Shown here in pieces: positions 19,365 through 28,514 of a stretch of 33,395 nt of DNA (position 1 is the first letter of the stretch; the number at the start of each line of letters is the position of its first letter). The position numbers and the translations under genes are program-made. Under the pieces are notes generated by a model that was given only the letters and a program-made list of their open reading frames with translations, searched no databases and had not been told where the DNA came from. The stretch lies in contig JAJRYF010000143.1 of assembly GCA_024275935.1 (NCBI GenBank), positions 1-33,395 of the forward strand. The letters are read 5' to 3'. The stretch is from Gammaproteobacteria bacterium. Its GTDB lineage: Bacteria > Pseudomonadota > Gammaproteobacteria > Xanthomonadales > SZUA-36.

Positions 19365-20762
19365 CTACAGTTCCTTAAATACCGCCTCCAGAGTGTCTTT
19401 GGCATCGCCAAACAACATCCTGGTGTTATCCAGGAAGAACAAGGGGTTTTGTACTCCGGCATAACCGGTAGCCATGCTGCGCTTGAGGACGATGGTGGTT
19501 TTACCTTTCCAGCACTCCAGCACCGGCATACCGCCGATTGGGCCATCCGGGTCAGTCAGGGCTGAAGGGTTGACGATGTCATTGGCACCGATCACGACTG
19601 AAACATCCACATCCGGGAAGTCAGCGTTAATTTCATCCATTTCATAAACTATATCGTAGGGCACATTAGCCTCTGCCAGCAACACATTCATATGTCCTGG
19701 CATTCTGCCAGCTACCGGATGAATGCCGAAGCGAACATTAACTCCCTTATCACGCAGTTTTTTGGTGATTTCATTAACCACATGCTGGGCCTGAGCAACC
19801 GCCATTCCGTAGCCGGGAATAATCATCACCTCTTTAGCAGTTTCCAGTAAGCCGGCGGTTTCTTCTGCTCCTATTTCAACGATTTCGCCTTGGTCTTCAT
19901 CGCTAGCTGCGGTAGCAGTTCCGCCACCAGTACCGAAGCCACCGGCAATAACCGCCAGGAACTTACGGTTCATAGCTCGGCACATTATGTAACTGAGGAT
20001 TGCACCGCTAGAACCAACCAGCGCACCAGTAACAATCAGCAGGTCGTTACCGAGCATAAACCCGGTTGCCGCCGCCGCCCAGCCAGAGTAGCTATTGAGC
20101 ATGGAAACCACGACTGGCATATCTGCGCCGCCAATGGCCATTACCATATGGATACCAAACAACAGGGCAATTCCGGTCATAATCATTAGCGGTACAAGGC
20201 CATCACCTGCCGCTGATTGCTGTACAAACTCATAACCAAACCAGATGGCTGCCAGCAACAGGGCCAGATTGAACCAGTGGCGAGCAGGTAGGGTCAAGGG
20301 TTTGCCACCAATCCGCCCGGATAACTTGCCAAAGGCAATCACCGAGCCGGAAAATGTAACCGCGCCAATTAGAACACCTAAATAGGTCTCAATATCATGG
20401 ATGGTTTTCTCGACCCCCTCAAGGTGACCTGATGAACCCATAAAGTTGGCAAAGCCCACGGTAACCGCAGCGATTCCCACTAGACTGTGCAAAATTGCCA
20501 CCAACTCTGGCATCTGAGTCATTTGCACCTTGCGGGCGGCTAGCAACCCGATGGCAGCACCAATGACCAGGGCCCCTAGCAAGAGCGCGTAATGCTGGGT
20601 AACTACCCCCAACACTGTAGCTACCAGGGCAATGGTCATGCCGATGATGCCGTACCAGTTACCGCGCCTGGCGGTTTCTTGATTTGATAGTCCACCCAAG
20701 GCAAGGATGAAAAGAATAGTCGCAATGATATACGACACTGTAAGTACTCCAGCATTTATCAT
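19365..20762 (-). CDS. pntB: NAD(P) transhydrogenase subunit beta PntB
   Basis: PntB carries the membrane domain and the NADP(H)-binding domain III of the proton-translocating transhydrogenase, which makes NADPH from NADH at the cost of proton-motive force. The 465 residues begin with about nine membrane helices (to residue ~265) and end in the soluble domain: [18 protein letters not shown] (NADP Rossmann loop), [41 protein letters not shown], then [26 protein letters not shown]. All are canonical. Six bases separate it from pntA. Confidence 0.98.
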   Translation of the reverse strand: MINAGVLTVSYIIATILFILALGGLSNQETARRGNWYGIIGMTIALVATVLGVVTQHYALLLGALVIGAAIGLLAARKVQMTQMPELVAILHSLVGIAAVTVGFANFMGSSGHLEGVEKTIHDIETYLGVLIGAVTFSGSVIAFGKLSGRIGGKPLTLPARHWFNLALLLAAIWFGYEFVQQSAAGDGLVPLMIMTGIALLFGIHMVMAIGGADMPVVVSMLNSYSGWAAAATGFMLGNDLLIVTGALVGSSGAILSYIMCRAMNRKFLAVIAGGFGTGGGTATAASDEDQGEIVEIGAEETAGLLETAKEVMIIPGYGMAVAQAQHVVNEITKKLRDKGVNVRFGIHPVAGRMPGHMNVLLAEANVPYDIVYEMDEINADFPDVDVSVVIGANDIVNPSALTDPDGPIGGMPVLECWKGKTTIVLKRSMATGYAGVQNPLFFLDNTRMLFGDAKDTLEAVFKEL

Positions 20763-20768
20763 AGCGAT

Positions 20769-22307
20769 CTATCTCCTGAACATTTCTAACATACGACGGG
20801 TAACAGCAAAACCGCCAAAAATATTGATACTGGTGAGCAGTACCGTGCCTGTGGCTATCCACATTATCAGCTCGTTGTCAGAGCTTATCTGGACTAACGC
20901 CCCGATGATGATAATGCTGGATATCGCATTGGTTACACTCATTAATGGGGTATGCAGGGCAGGGCTTACATTCCAGATAACCATATAACCTATAAAGCAG
21001 GCTAATACGAAGACCGTGAAGTGAGCCATAAAGGAAGCCGGGGCAACCGCGCCCATTCCCAGTAGGGCAGCGGCTGCCAGCAGGGTGGCTATAAGTGGTC
21101 CCATATTTGATTTTTTCTTCTCTACCGCAGCTTCCTGGGCTGGAATTGCTGCTACTTTCTTGCGTGCCGGTGCGGCGGATAGTTTGGGTGTTGGCGGTGG
21201 CCAGGTGGTTTGCCCATCTTTACACACTGTTGCTCCGCGAATTACTTCATCGTCCATATCAATATTGATTTGGCCGTCTTTCTCAGGGGTTAATTCGGTC
21301 AATAAATGACGCAAATTGGTGGCATAAAGTTGGCTCGACTGCGCTGCCATTCGGCTGGGCAGGTCGGTGTAACCAATCAGGGTAACGCCGTGATGATTAA
21401 CAACTTTGCCCGACTCGGTAAGTTCGCAATTACCGCCTTGTTCGGCCGCCAGATCCACTACAACGCTACCATCGCGCATGGATTCTACCATCGCTGCAGT
21501 AATTAACCGTGGTGCTGGTTTGCCTGGGATCAGGGCGGTGGTAATAATGATATCTACCTCTTTGGCCTGGTCTGCAAACAGTGCCATCTCAGCTTTGATG
21601 AACTCCTCGCTCATTACCTTGGCATAGCCGCCTTCACCGGAACCGTCTTCATCATCAAAGTCCAGCATTAAAAATTCAGCATTCATGCTTTCAATTTGTT
21701 CCTTGACCTCAGGGCGGGTATCAAAGGAGCGTACAATCGCTCCCATTGCGCGAGCTGCACCAATCGCGGATAAACCGGCAACCCCGGCTCCAATAACCAA
21801 CACTTTCGCTGGTGGCACCTTGCCGGCGGCAGTGATCTGGCCGGTAAAGAAACGCCCAAAATGCTGGGCCGCTTCAACAATAGCCCGGTATCCGGCAATA
21901 TTTGCCATCGAGCTGAGGGCATCCATTTTTTGCGCTCTGGATATTCTTGGAATGCTATCCATAGCCATGGCGTTAACCCCTTTGTCGGTTAACAGTTTAA
22001 GCATTTCAGGGTTTTGTGCCGGCCATAAGAAACTGATCAGAGTCTGGCCTGCGCGTAAGCGGTTGACTTCTTCACCTTCAGGGCCGCGTACTTTAAGAAT
22101 AATATCGGCGTCCTTCCAAATAGTATCTACATCAGCGATACTGCAACCAGCATCCCGATAAACCTCATCTGAGTAGTTTGCCTGAATTCCTGCTCCGGAT
22201 TCAACGGCTACATCGAAGCCCAGCTTGATCAATTGGCTGGCTACATCAGGGGTTGTTGCAACCCGCATTTCACCTGGAAAAATCTCCCTCGGTACACTGA
22301 TTCTCAT
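20769..22307 (-). CDS. pntA: NAD(P) transhydrogenase subunit alpha PntA
   Basis: PntA holds the NAD(H)-binding domain I and part of the membrane domain. The product has an alanine dehydrogenase/PNT N-terminal domain ([60 protein letters not shown]), then the NAD Rossmann loop [23 protein letters not shown] linker rich in Ala/Pro/Lys follows, and about four C-terminal membrane helices come from residue ~400. It is the full-length, unsplit form as in E. coli. I choose ATG 22305-22307 (512 residues), because GGAG lies 6 bases before it and the protein then starts like its relatives; another ATG lies four codons upstream. Confidence 0.98.
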   Translation of the reverse strand: MRISVPREIFPGEMRVATTPDVASQLIKLGFDVAVESGAGIQANYSDEVYRDAGCSIADVDTIWKDADIILKVRGPEGEEVNRLRAGQTLISFLWPAQNPEMLKLLTDKGVNAMAMDSIPRISRAQKMDALSSMANIAGYRAIVEAAQHFGRFFTGQITAAGKVPPAKVLVIGAGVAGLSAIGAARAMGAIVRSFDTRPEVKEQIESMNAEFLMLDFDDEDGSGEGGYAKVMSEEFIKAEMALFADQAKEVDIIITTALIPGKPAPRLITAAMVESMRDGSVVVDLAAEQGGNCELTESGKVVNHHGVTLIGYTDLPSRMAAQSSQLYATNLRHLLTELTPEKDGQINIDMDDEVIRGATVCKDGQTTWPPPTPKLSAAPARKKVAAIPAQEAAVEKKKSNMGPLIATLLAAAALLGMGAVAPASFMAHFTVFVLACFIGYMVIWNVSPALHTPLMSVTNAISSIIIIGALVQISSDNELIMWIATGTVLLTSINIFGGFAVTRRMLEMFRR

Positions 22308-22445
22308 ATGTCGCTCCATAGTAATTATGATTGGTTGATGAAGGTCTCTTTTAATGCTCTTTAATATCGGTAGTAATAATTGCTTTAATGTTAGCAGAGT
22401 ATACTACCCTAATCTCAAATACAGAACCGCTGTAATCCCCAATCT

Positions 22446-22552
22446 CGTCACCCCGGAAATGCGAATAGCATTATCCGGGACCTCATGCGGTTTAGCTTCG
22501 CCTTAAAGTGCTAGCACGCATCACTAGATACCGAGTCAAGCCCGGCATGACG
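22446..22552. repeat. Palindromic dispersed-repeat-like sequence upstream of pntA
   Basis: The outer ends CGTCACCCCGG (22446-22456) and CCCGGCATGACG (22541-22552) are imperfect inverted copies. Inside, 22452-22479 folds into a strong hairpin: CCCGGA-AATGC, loop GAATA, GCATT-A-TCCGGG. CGTCATxCCGG-type ends are typical of dispersed palindromic repeats in proteobacterial genomes (general knowledge). The surrounding 22320-22596 has no gene; the pntA promoter must lie in its left part, but I cannot place it. Confidence 0.6.
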
Positions 22553-22596
22553 GTGGTTAGAGTTCGCTATCCCGGAACGAGGGGGGTTAGCGATGG

Positions 22597-23271
22597 TTAG
22601 TTGATATGACCACGGTCAAATGTTTCGCGCAACGAATTGAGCCTGTCTTCACTCCCAATATCGAACCAACAACCGGTATATTTTTCGCCACTAATAACTT
22701 TCCTCACCATAGCCTCTCGTAGCAACGGTGCTAGGCGGAAATGATCGGATTGCTGCGTAGCAAATAACTGCGGATTATAAATGCCAATGCCACTAAAGGT
22801 TAAGGCTGCTTCGCCACCGTCAACCAGCAAACCATGGTGCAGGCTAAAGTCACCCTCTAAATGGTGCGCGGGGTTCTCAACCACTATCAGATGCGCCCCG
22901 GAGCAATGGTGATTGCGGAGTTTGTATAAGGGGTAGTCGCTCCAGATATCGCCGTTAATTACTAAAAAAGGAGTTTTTCCCAATAATGGCAGGGCTTTTA
23001 ATATGCCACCGCCGGTCTCAAGGCCGCCTTCGGGCTCGTGGGAATAATGAATATTTACCCCCCAGCGTTTTCCGGTTCCGACAAAGCTTTGAATTTTTTC
23101 CCCCAGATGCGCCAAGTTTATTACCACTTCGCGGAATCCAGCGCAGGCTAGGTGCTCTAGGTGCCATTGCAGTAATGGTTTGCCGCCAACCTCAAGCAAC
23201 GGTTTGGGGGTGTGGTCTGTGAGGGGTTTCAGTCGTTCTCCACGACCTGCTGCCAGAATCATCGCACGCAT
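22597..23271 (-). CDS. murU: N-acetylmuramate alpha-1-phosphate uridylyltransferase MurU
   Basis: MurU makes UDP-MurNAc from MurNAc-1-phosphate in the peptidoglycan recycling bypass described in Pseudomonas, which avoids MurA and so affects fosfomycin tolerance. The 224-residue nucleotidyltransferase has the N-terminal motif MILAAGRGERLKPLTDHTPKPLLEVGG (in part: AAGRGERLKPLT, KPLL), the metal-binding VINGDIWSDYPL, the EGGLETGGGI loop and a C-terminal WFDIGSEDRL. The start is ATG 23269-23271, whose bases overlap the amgK stop (ATGA); a TTG one codon upstream is less likely. Confidence 0.94.
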   Translation of the reverse strand: MRAMILAAGRGERLKPLTDHTPKPLLEVGGKPLLQWHLEHLACAGFREVVINLAHLGEKIQSFVGTGKRWGVNIHYSHEPEGGLETGGGILKALPLLGKTPFLVINGDIWSDYPLYKLRNHHCSGAHLIVVENPAHHLEGDFSLHHGLLVDGGEAALTFSGIGIYNPQLFATQQSDHFRLAPLLREAMVRKVISGEKYTGCWFDIGSEDRLNSLRETFDRGHIN

Positions 23272-24227
23272 CAATTTAGCTCTATATCTGGTTGAAATTC
23301 GGGTTGCTCAAGTAGATCGGATAAATCTGCAAGCTCAGGGTATCTGCGTAAAATATCCAGACTATAATCCCAGAAGCGCGGTAGCATTTGCAAGTAACCG
23401 GATTTATGATCGCGGTAGTGCAGCCTGGCAAAAATGCCAACTACCTTAAAGTTGCGTTGCAGAGCCATCCAGTCACATTGTCGCTGCCACTGCGTCGCCG
23501 TGACATCTAGTTGTAGTTGTTCACGAAACTGCTCACACCAGCGCTCTATTCGTTCGCGTGGCCAGCTTATATAGCGATCCCAGAGCAAGGATGCCAGGTC
23601 ATAGCTGATTGGGCCAAGAACAGCATCCTGATAGTCGATAATCCCAGGGTCATTGGTTGCAGTTTTCAGTAAATTGCAGGAATGGAAGTCACGGTGGACA
23701 AAAACCTGAGGCTGTTGCTGCGCGGAATCAATTAACAAGGCACAGCATTGTTCCCAGATTAGTTGTTCGGAAATAGAAAAAGGGCGGCTTTTATGTTGAG
23801 TCAGATACCAGTCAGGAAATAAATCGAGTTCAGTTTGCAATAAATCGCGGCTGTATACGGGTAAACCCTTATAGTAGACATTTTGGGCAAGATTCTGCAG
23901 GGCTACAAATAAGCTTTCAAAACAGCTATCGGCATTAGCGCTGGAGATTAACGGTTGATAGAGTTGATCACCAAGGTCTTCAAGTAGCAAAAACCCGTGC
24001 TCAAGGTCGGTCTGGAATATCCCTGGCGCATGCAGCCCAGCATCTCGCAGGCGTTTGGTGACATCAATAAAAGCCCTGCAGCCTTCTTTATCTGGTGGTG
24101 CATCCATCATCACCCAGCATCCAAGCTCGGTTTGCAGGCGATAGTATTTCCGGAAACTGGCGTCACCAGCGACCATGGAGAAATCTATCTGTGCAGTTTG
24201 CAGCCATTGACTAGCTAGCTGTTTCAT
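23271..24227 (-). CDS. amgK: Anomeric N-acetylmuramate/N-acetylglucosamine kinase AmgK
   Basis: AmgK phosphorylates MurNAc at the anomeric position, the step before MurU. The protein belongs to the aminoglycoside phosphotransferase fold. It shows GDASFRKYYRLQ (nucleotide-binding loop), LLLEDLGDQLYQ, the catalytic VFVHRDFHSCNLL, and the metal-binding IIDYQDAVLGPISYDLASLLWD. I list ATG 24227 (318 residues), since family members begin shortly before the SDASFRRY block. The frame stays open to a TTG at 24317, and no clear Shine-Dalgarno settles it. The ATGA overlap with murU shows translational coupling. lptD, often the divergent neighbour, is replaced here by a small exported protein. Confidence 0.92.
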   Translation of the reverse strand: MKQLASQWLQTAQIDFSMVAGDASFRKYYRLQTELGCWVMMDAPPDKEGCRAFIDVTKRLRDAGLHAPGIFQTDLEHGFLLLEDLGDQLYQPLISSANADSCFESLFVALQNLAQNVYYKGLPVYSRDLLQTELDLFPDWYLTQHKSRPFSISEQLIWEQCCALLIDSAQQQPQVFVHRDFHSCNLLKTATNDPGIIDYQDAVLGPISYDLASLLWDRYISWPRERIERWCEQFREQLQLDVTATQWQRQCDWMALQRNFKVVGIFARLHYRDHKSGYLQMLPRFWDYSLDILRRYPELADLSDLLEQPEFQPDIELN

Positions 24228-24330
24228 CTGCCGGGTACGGGGGGTATCGAGGATCAAAGTTTTCCTGAGTCTGGTGGCGCAGCAATTATTGTACTTGGAA
24301 AATGAAGGCTTAGGCAATCATTAGATTTGT

Positions 24331-24359
24331 ATTCCACTGAGGTTGAGCTAGTCTATAAT
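24331..24359 (+). promoter_or_regulatory. Likely promoter of the small Met/Cys-rich exported protein
   Basis: A perfect -10 TATAAT lies at 24354-24359, 35 bases before ATG 24395. The hexamer at -35 distance (ATTCCA, 24331-24336) is poor, so activity may need an activator. GAGGAAG just before the ATG is a good Shine-Dalgarno. Confidence 0.45.
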
Positions 24360-24394
24360 ATCCGCTAGATAACCTGCAAAACGAGGAAGAACGA

Positions 24395-24763
24395 ATGCGA
24401 ATACTAATTGTAAGCCTGCTCTTGTTACTAGCTGCGGCAGCGAATTCACAGACTGTCCCGGAGGCCGTGCAAGAGGCTATGCAATGCATGGAGTCAATCG
24501 ACCAGGAGGCCATGGAGCAACTAGCCGCTGAAGGCGAGATGATGGCTGATAAGATTAAAGCTCTGTGTAAACAGGGAGATGAAGATGGAGCCAAGAAAAT
24601 AGGGGTGAGCTACGCTTTAGAGATGATGCAGCACGAAGTACTGCTGGAATTACAAAGATGCGGGGAAATGATGAAGCAGGCAGTGCCAAGCATGGAAATG
24701 CCGGAAATGCCGGATGCCGAAACTATTAAGGCCGAGGCCGAGAGTATTTGCGATAATTTATAG
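24395..24763 (+). CDS. Small exported Met-rich protein with four cysteines, unknown function
   Basis: A 122-residue protein I do not recognise. It has a signal peptide (MRILIVSLLLLLAAAANSQ, cleavage probably after ANS). The mature part is strongly helical and acidic, with 13 methionines in total and four cysteines (31, 58, 89, 119), compatible with two disulfide bonds in the periplasm. The AMQCMES and RCGEMM segments pair Cys with nearby Met, and the stretch SMEMPEMPDAE follows. Methionine/cysteine clusters sometimes bind copper or haem, but no known motif (such as CxxCH) is present, so no function is claimed. It has its own promoter-like -10 and a good Shine-Dalgarno. Confidence 0.75.
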   Translation: MRILIVSLLLLLAAAANSQTVPEAVQEAMQCMESIDQEAMEQLAAEGEMMADKIKALCKQGDEDGAKKIGVSYALEMMQHEVLLELQRCGEMMKQAVPSMEMPEMPDAETIKAEAESICDNL

Positions 24764-24837
24764 GCGCAACTAAGGCTGTAGCTTGTCTTCTGACTTCTTA
24801 TGTATAATCAACTATTAATTGTAAACAAGGATCAATA

Positions 24838-25527
24838 ATGAAATTTGCGAGATTACCAATAATTATAACTATGCTGGCTTCTGGCTTGCTATTAAGTTCA
24901 GCAGTATTTGCTAAAAAGCAAGATCTACCCCTAGTAACTGAAGATGGTCTTGAGTTAATAAAGGGGACCAAGCTGGCAGTGGTTTATGCTAAGCCGGGTG
25001 CGAGTTTGGCTTCTTATAAGCGGATCCGCTTGGTCGAGCCGGCGGTGGCTTTCCGCAAAAACTGGGAGCGTGATCAACGCAGCAGTTCTATCAATCGAAT
25101 ACGTATATCTCCAAATAAAATAGAAGAAATCAAGGGTAAGCTCGCCGCTGAGTTTCATGAAACATTTGTGCTGGTGTTGGAAGAGTCCGGGTATGAGTTG
25201 GTAGGTGATAATGCAGAAGATGTAATGACTGTCAGGCCTGCTATTGTCAACCTGGATATCACAGCACCAGATGTGAATAATTTTGGTCGAAATTATACTT
25301 ATGTTGCTTCAGCCGGAGAAATGACTTTATATCTAGAGCTTTACGATTCAGTTACTGGAGATTTGTTTGCCAAGGCAATCGATCGCAGAGAGGATGTTGG
25401 TTTTGCCAGTTCTTATACTTGGTCAAATTCTTCAACCAATAAAGCTGCAGCGCAGAAAATCATCAGGGGTTGGGCAGATATTCTGGTAAATGCTCTCAAT
25501 GAATCTAAAGCGGCAACAGCGAACTAA
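24838..25527 (+). CDS. Exported DUF3313 family protein
   Basis: A 229-residue exported protein of unknown function. The signal peptide is MKFARLPIIITMLASGLLLSSAVFA; there is no lipobox, whereas many DUF3313 proteins are lipoproteins. The mature part has YAKPGASLASYKRIRLVEPAVAF and VRPAIVNLDITAPDVNNFGRNYTYVASAGEMTLYLELYDSVTGDLFAKAIDR (both abbreviated features of DUF3313), then a C-terminal helix with ALNESKAATAN. A TATAAT at 24803-24808 lies 30 bases before the ATG and is a plausible -10. It may relate to outer-membrane assembly as other small exported families do, but nothing in the sequence shows that. Confidence 0.8.
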   Translation: MKFARLPIIITMLASGLLLSSAVFAKKQDLPLVTEDGLELIKGTKLAVVYAKPGASLASYKRIRLVEPAVAFRKNWERDQRSSSINRIRISPNKIEEIKGKLAAEFHETFVLVLEESGYELVGDNAEDVMTVRPAIVNLDITAPDVNNFGRNYTYVASAGEMTLYLELYDSVTGDLFAKAIDRREDVGFASSYTWSNSSTNKAAAQKIIRGWADILVNALNESKAATAN

Positions 25528-25737
25528 TATTGAGAAGTATTGACATATTACCTGCTTGAGAATGGCTATTCTAACTTGACTGATAAATAAATATAGAACA
25601 TATATTAGCTATATATAAGAGCTTAGCTGGGTAATGCATATTTTGCTTTATAGTAAGAAAGCTTGCTCTTGTGTTTCCCAAGCGAACAATTCCTGTTAGT
25701 ATATTCAGCCCTCAGTTGAAATGAAACGGTATTCATT

Positions 25738-26244
25738 ATGTTTGATAAACGCAAAGACGCAAAGCAAGGAAGCTTGAACTCTAACGAGAGTGCTGTGGTT
25801 AGAAGCGAAGATTCGGTTGCATACAATACTAGCCGGAATACGGCTGTGATTGGCTCTGGAATTAAAATTAATGGTGACATCAGTGGTGATGAAGATCTAG
25901 TGGTTAAAGGCCAGGTAGACGGAAAAATCACTTTAAATGCCAATAAAGTAGAAATTGATAATAGTGCTAATGTGACTGCTGATATCAGTGCCAAAGAAGT
26001 AGAAATCATTGGTAATGTTAAGGGTGATATCACTGGTAATGAAAAGGTTCTTATCAAGAAATCCGGCAAAGTGCAGGGCAATATTATCGCGCCACGGGTA
26101 ATTCTTGAAGATGGTGCTGTATTCAAAGGCAGCATTGATATGAACCCTGTAGCTGCGGTAAAAGAAGTGCCGGTAGCCGCTGATACTAAAAAGGCTCATG
26201 TGCAGCCGGTCGCTAAAAAAGAAAGCAGTCTCGGCCTGAACTAG
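25738..26244 (+). CDS. Bactofilin family protein
   Basis: Bactofilins polymerise without nucleotide into cytoskeletal filaments that position envelope enzymes. The 168-residue product has a short polar N-terminus, then the beta-helix core (residues ~38-138). It is built of repeating hydrophobic strands: AVIGSGIKINGDISGDEDLVVKGQ, VEIDNSANVTADISAKEVEIIGNVKGDI, VLIKKSGKVQGNIIAPRVILEDGAVFKGSIDM. The Ala/Lys/Val tail (residues ~140-168) is probably disordered. The start at ATG 25738 has only a weak Shine-Dalgarno. The 210 bases before it are AT-rich, with a TTGACA at 25543-25548 but no well-spaced -10. Confidence 0.93.
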   Translation: MFDKRKDAKQGSLNSNESAVVRSEDSVAYNTSRNTAVIGSGIKINGDISGDEDLVVKGQVDGKITLNANKVEIDNSANVTADISAKEVEIIGNVKGDITGNEKVLIKKSGKVQGNIIAPRVILEDGAVFKGSIDMNPVAAVKEVPVAADTKKAHVQPVAKKESSLGLN

Positions 26245-26273
26245 GCAAGTATTTAAGTATAGAGGCTCGAAAT

Positions 26274-26897
26274 ATGAGTGCAGAAGTTACTGCAGATGAG
26301 TTGCTGCCGCCAGTATTAGGCGCGTGGGAGCAAAAAAGCCAGTTACTACCTTTGGTTTTTGGCAAGCTTCAATTAGATCGCAAGCTTACAGTGCTCGAAG
26401 TTGGTTCAGCCAGCTCTAGCACTGTAGAGTTCTTTTCTCGGTTTAACTGCCGGCTGCACTTTGCCGACCTGTTTTACTCGGATATTTTGCAAAACCCAAC
26501 TAAATTTAACAGCCAGGCTAAATTAACTGCTGCTTTTGAGAAGGCTTTTGACTTCCCACTTGGAACCAAGCTGGATCTCTGTTTATTTTGGGACTTGTTT
26601 AATTATCTGGATGCCAAGCAAATGGCGGCATTTTGTACTGCTATTAAACCTTACCTGCACTCAGGAACTCAGGGCCACGGCTTTGGTTTAAGAAATAATG
26701 CAGCGAGCCTAAGTAACTATCAATACGCAATTAAATCTACAGATGCTTTGGTGGTCTCACAGCGTCAAACTAAGCAAACCACGCTGTATCCACTTCCACA
26801 GGGCAGGCTCAAAGAGCAGCTGAGCTGTTTCTCAATTGGGCGTGGCTTATTACTAAAAGATGGCCGTCAGGAAATGTTGCTGAGCAGTCCGCTTTAA
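26274..26897 (+). CDS. Degenerate SAM-methyltransferase-like protein, unknown function
   Basis: A 207-residue cytoplasmic protein that I do not place in a named family. LTVLEVGSASSSTVEFFSRF looks like methyltransferase motif I with an altered glycine loop (S-A-S-S-S instead of the usual G-x-G). CRLHFADLFYSDIL supplies an acidic residue at the next strand. LDLCLFWDLFNYLDAKQMAAF followed by IKPYLHSGTQ resembles motifs IV/V. The loop changes suggest reduced or lost SAM binding. It lies 29 bases after the bactofilin gene in the same direction and is probably co-transcribed with it. Confidence 0.7.
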   Translation: MSAEVTADELLPPVLGAWEQKSQLLPLVFGKLQLDRKLTVLEVGSASSSTVEFFSRFNCRLHFADLFYSDILQNPTKFNSQAKLTAAFEKAFDFPLGTKLDLCLFWDLFNYLDAKQMAAFCTAIKPYLHSGTQGHGFGLRNNAASLSNYQYAIKSTDALVVSQRQTKQTTLYPLPQGRLKEQLSCFSIGRGLLLKDGRQEMLLSSPL

Positions 26898-27009
26898 TTT
26901 TTAGGTAAGCTCGACAAGCTGTTATCTGCCAGCATTTGTAGCTACAATTACGGTATGTTCAGGTTCGTAAGCTTAAAACAAGTTAGCAAAAATCACCCAA
27001 GATGTTGGC

Positions 27010-27816
27010 ATGACGCTTAGGTATCTGCTTGGTGGTGTTATTCTTATTTTGGGGTTGTCCCCGGAGTCGCTTGTGGCCAAAAATGGTGCGGGGACAAGCA
27101 GCCACAAGCAGGGCAACCACGAGGGATTGCCTTTACGGGTGGCTGTGGCTTCAAATTTTTCTCCCACTGCGCATAAAATCGTGACTTCTTTTGAGGCTGG
27201 AACTAACGCTAAAGTTAGCATTAGCAGTGCTTCTTCCGGTAAATTATATGCCCAAATAAAACAAGGCGCACCATTTGATGTGTTTCTATCGGCGGATGCT
27301 ATTCGCCCTGATTTGTTGGTTAAAGAAGGCTATGCTGTAGCAGCCAGTAACCGGGTTTATGCTCATGGGCGGTTGGTGTTTTGGGTACCAGGAGTGAGTG
27401 GAAATGAATCTACTTGTCGGCAGCTTTTGTACTCCGGGCAGTTGACTCGTGTAGCGATGGCCAATCCGGATGTTGCCCCTTATGGATATGCTACCAGGCA
27501 AACTCTGACTGCTTTAGGGCTGAAAAACCCAGTTTTTACACTTATTTTTGGGGAAAACATAGGGCAGACCTTCGCTTTTATACATGCTGGTGGTGTAGCT
27601 GCCGGATTTATTGCTGCATCTCAATGGCAGCTAAGTAACCGTTCCGGCTGTGCCTGGGAAGTTGGTACTCAATACCATGCCCCAATAGCGCAACGCGCGG
27701 TGCTACTTAATCGGGCTAGCAACAACGCCCTTGCGCGACGGTTTCTGGATTTTCTTCATTCAAGTAAAACGCAGGCAAAAATCAAGGCCTCTGGTTACCT
27801 GCTCGGGGATCAATAA
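27010..27816 (+). CDS. modA: Molybdate ABC transporter substrate-binding protein ModA
   Basis: ModA captures molybdate (or tungstate) in the periplasm. The 268-residue protein has a signal peptide (LLGGVILILGLSPESLVA). A linker follows, then the binding domain: LRVAVASNFSPTAHKI, SSASSGKLYAQIKQGAPFDVFLSAD (two conserved serine clusters), VAMANPDVAPYGYATRQTL and a C-terminal FLDFLHSSKTQAKIKASGY. Cys137-ish and Cys215-ish could form a disulfide. The start codon shares one base with no upstream gene; the region 26898-27009 shows no ModE-type operator that I can recognise. The stop overlaps modB by one base. Confidence 0.96.
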   Translation: MTLRYLLGGVILILGLSPESLVAKNGAGTSSHKQGNHEGLPLRVAVASNFSPTAHKIVTSFEAGTNAKVSISSASSGKLYAQIKQGAPFDVFLSADAIRPDLLVKEGYAVAASNRVYAHGRLVFWVPGVSGNESTCRQLLYSGQLTRVAMANPDVAPYGYATRQTLTALGLKNPVFTLIFGENIGQTFAFIHAGGVAAGFIAASQWQLSNRSGCAWEVGTQYHAPIAQRAVLLNRASNNALARRFLDFLHSSKTQAKIKASGYLLGDQ

Positions 27817-28514
27817 TGGATTGGTTTCCCGGGGCCGGACCCTTATTGCTAACTGCCAAGTTAGCCGCAATAACAGTAATTGGCTTACTAATAGTAGGCA
27901 CGCCACTGGCCTGGTGGCTGGCTTTGGGTGTCCAGCAGAATAAAAGTCGCTGGCATGGTTATGTACGGGTAGTAGTAGAGGCCTTGGTGGCTTTACCGCT
28001 GGTGCTGCCACCAACGGTGCTGGGTTTCTACCTGCTTATGGCGATGGGGGCCAATGGCACTTTGGGACAATGGTGGATTGGGCTTACTGGCGAACCATTG
28101 GCGTTCAGTTTCACCGGTCTAGTTATTGCTTCAATGATTTACTCGCTACCATTTGTAGTGCAGCCACTAAGTAATGCGTTTCAGTCTATGGGGCGTGATT
28201 GGATGGAAGCGGCCTGGTCGCTGGGAGCTAACCGCTGGCAAACTTGGTTGCGGGTAGTGGTACCACATTGCCGGGCAGGGTTTCTTACCGCTACAGTTTT
28301 GGGCTTCGCGCATACTTTGGGGGAGTTTGGGGTGGTCTTAATGGTTGGCGGTAACATTCCTGATGAAACCAGGGTGGTATCTATTGCGGTATATGATTTG
28401 GTAGAGTCTATGTCCTATGGGGCAGCACACAAGCTATCACTTATTTTATTGGGTTTCTCATTCCTGATTTTGATACTTGTTTACGGCTTTAATCGGCGCT
28501 GGAGCAGGCTCTGA
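27816..28514 (+). CDS. modB: Molybdate ABC transporter permease ModB
   Basis: ModB is the inner-membrane channel of the molybdate importer. The 232-residue protein has five to six membrane helices and the family features ALVALPLVLPPTVLGFYLL and the coupling-helix EAA loop MEAAWSLGANRWQTWLRVVVPHC, then FAHTLGEFGVVLMVGGNIP. Its start overlaps the modA stop by one base, and its stop overlaps the modC start by one base (TGATG), so the three genes are translationally coupled. Confidence 0.97.
   Translation: MDWFPGAGPLLLTAKLAAITVIGLLIVGTPLAWWLALGVQQNKSRWHGYVRVVVEALVALPLVLPPTVLGFYLLMAMGANGTLGQWWIGLTGEPLAFSFTGLVIASMIYSLPFVVQPLSNAFQSMGRDWMEAAWSLGANRWQTWLRVVVPHCRAGFLTATVLGFAHTLGEFGVVLMVGGNIPDETRVVSIAVYDLVESMSYGAAHKLSLILLGFSFLILILVYGFNRRWSRL

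Noticed and set aside
21685-22161. A 158-codon plus-strand frame opposite pntA
   Set aside because: It lies wholly within pntA, whose nucleotide-binding motifs are intact, and has no ribosome binding site or motif of its own.
25623-26135. A 170-codon minus-strand frame opposite the bactofilin gene
   Set aside because: Its repetitive Leu/Ser/Ile pattern is produced by the beta-helix repeats of the bactofilin on the plus strand.
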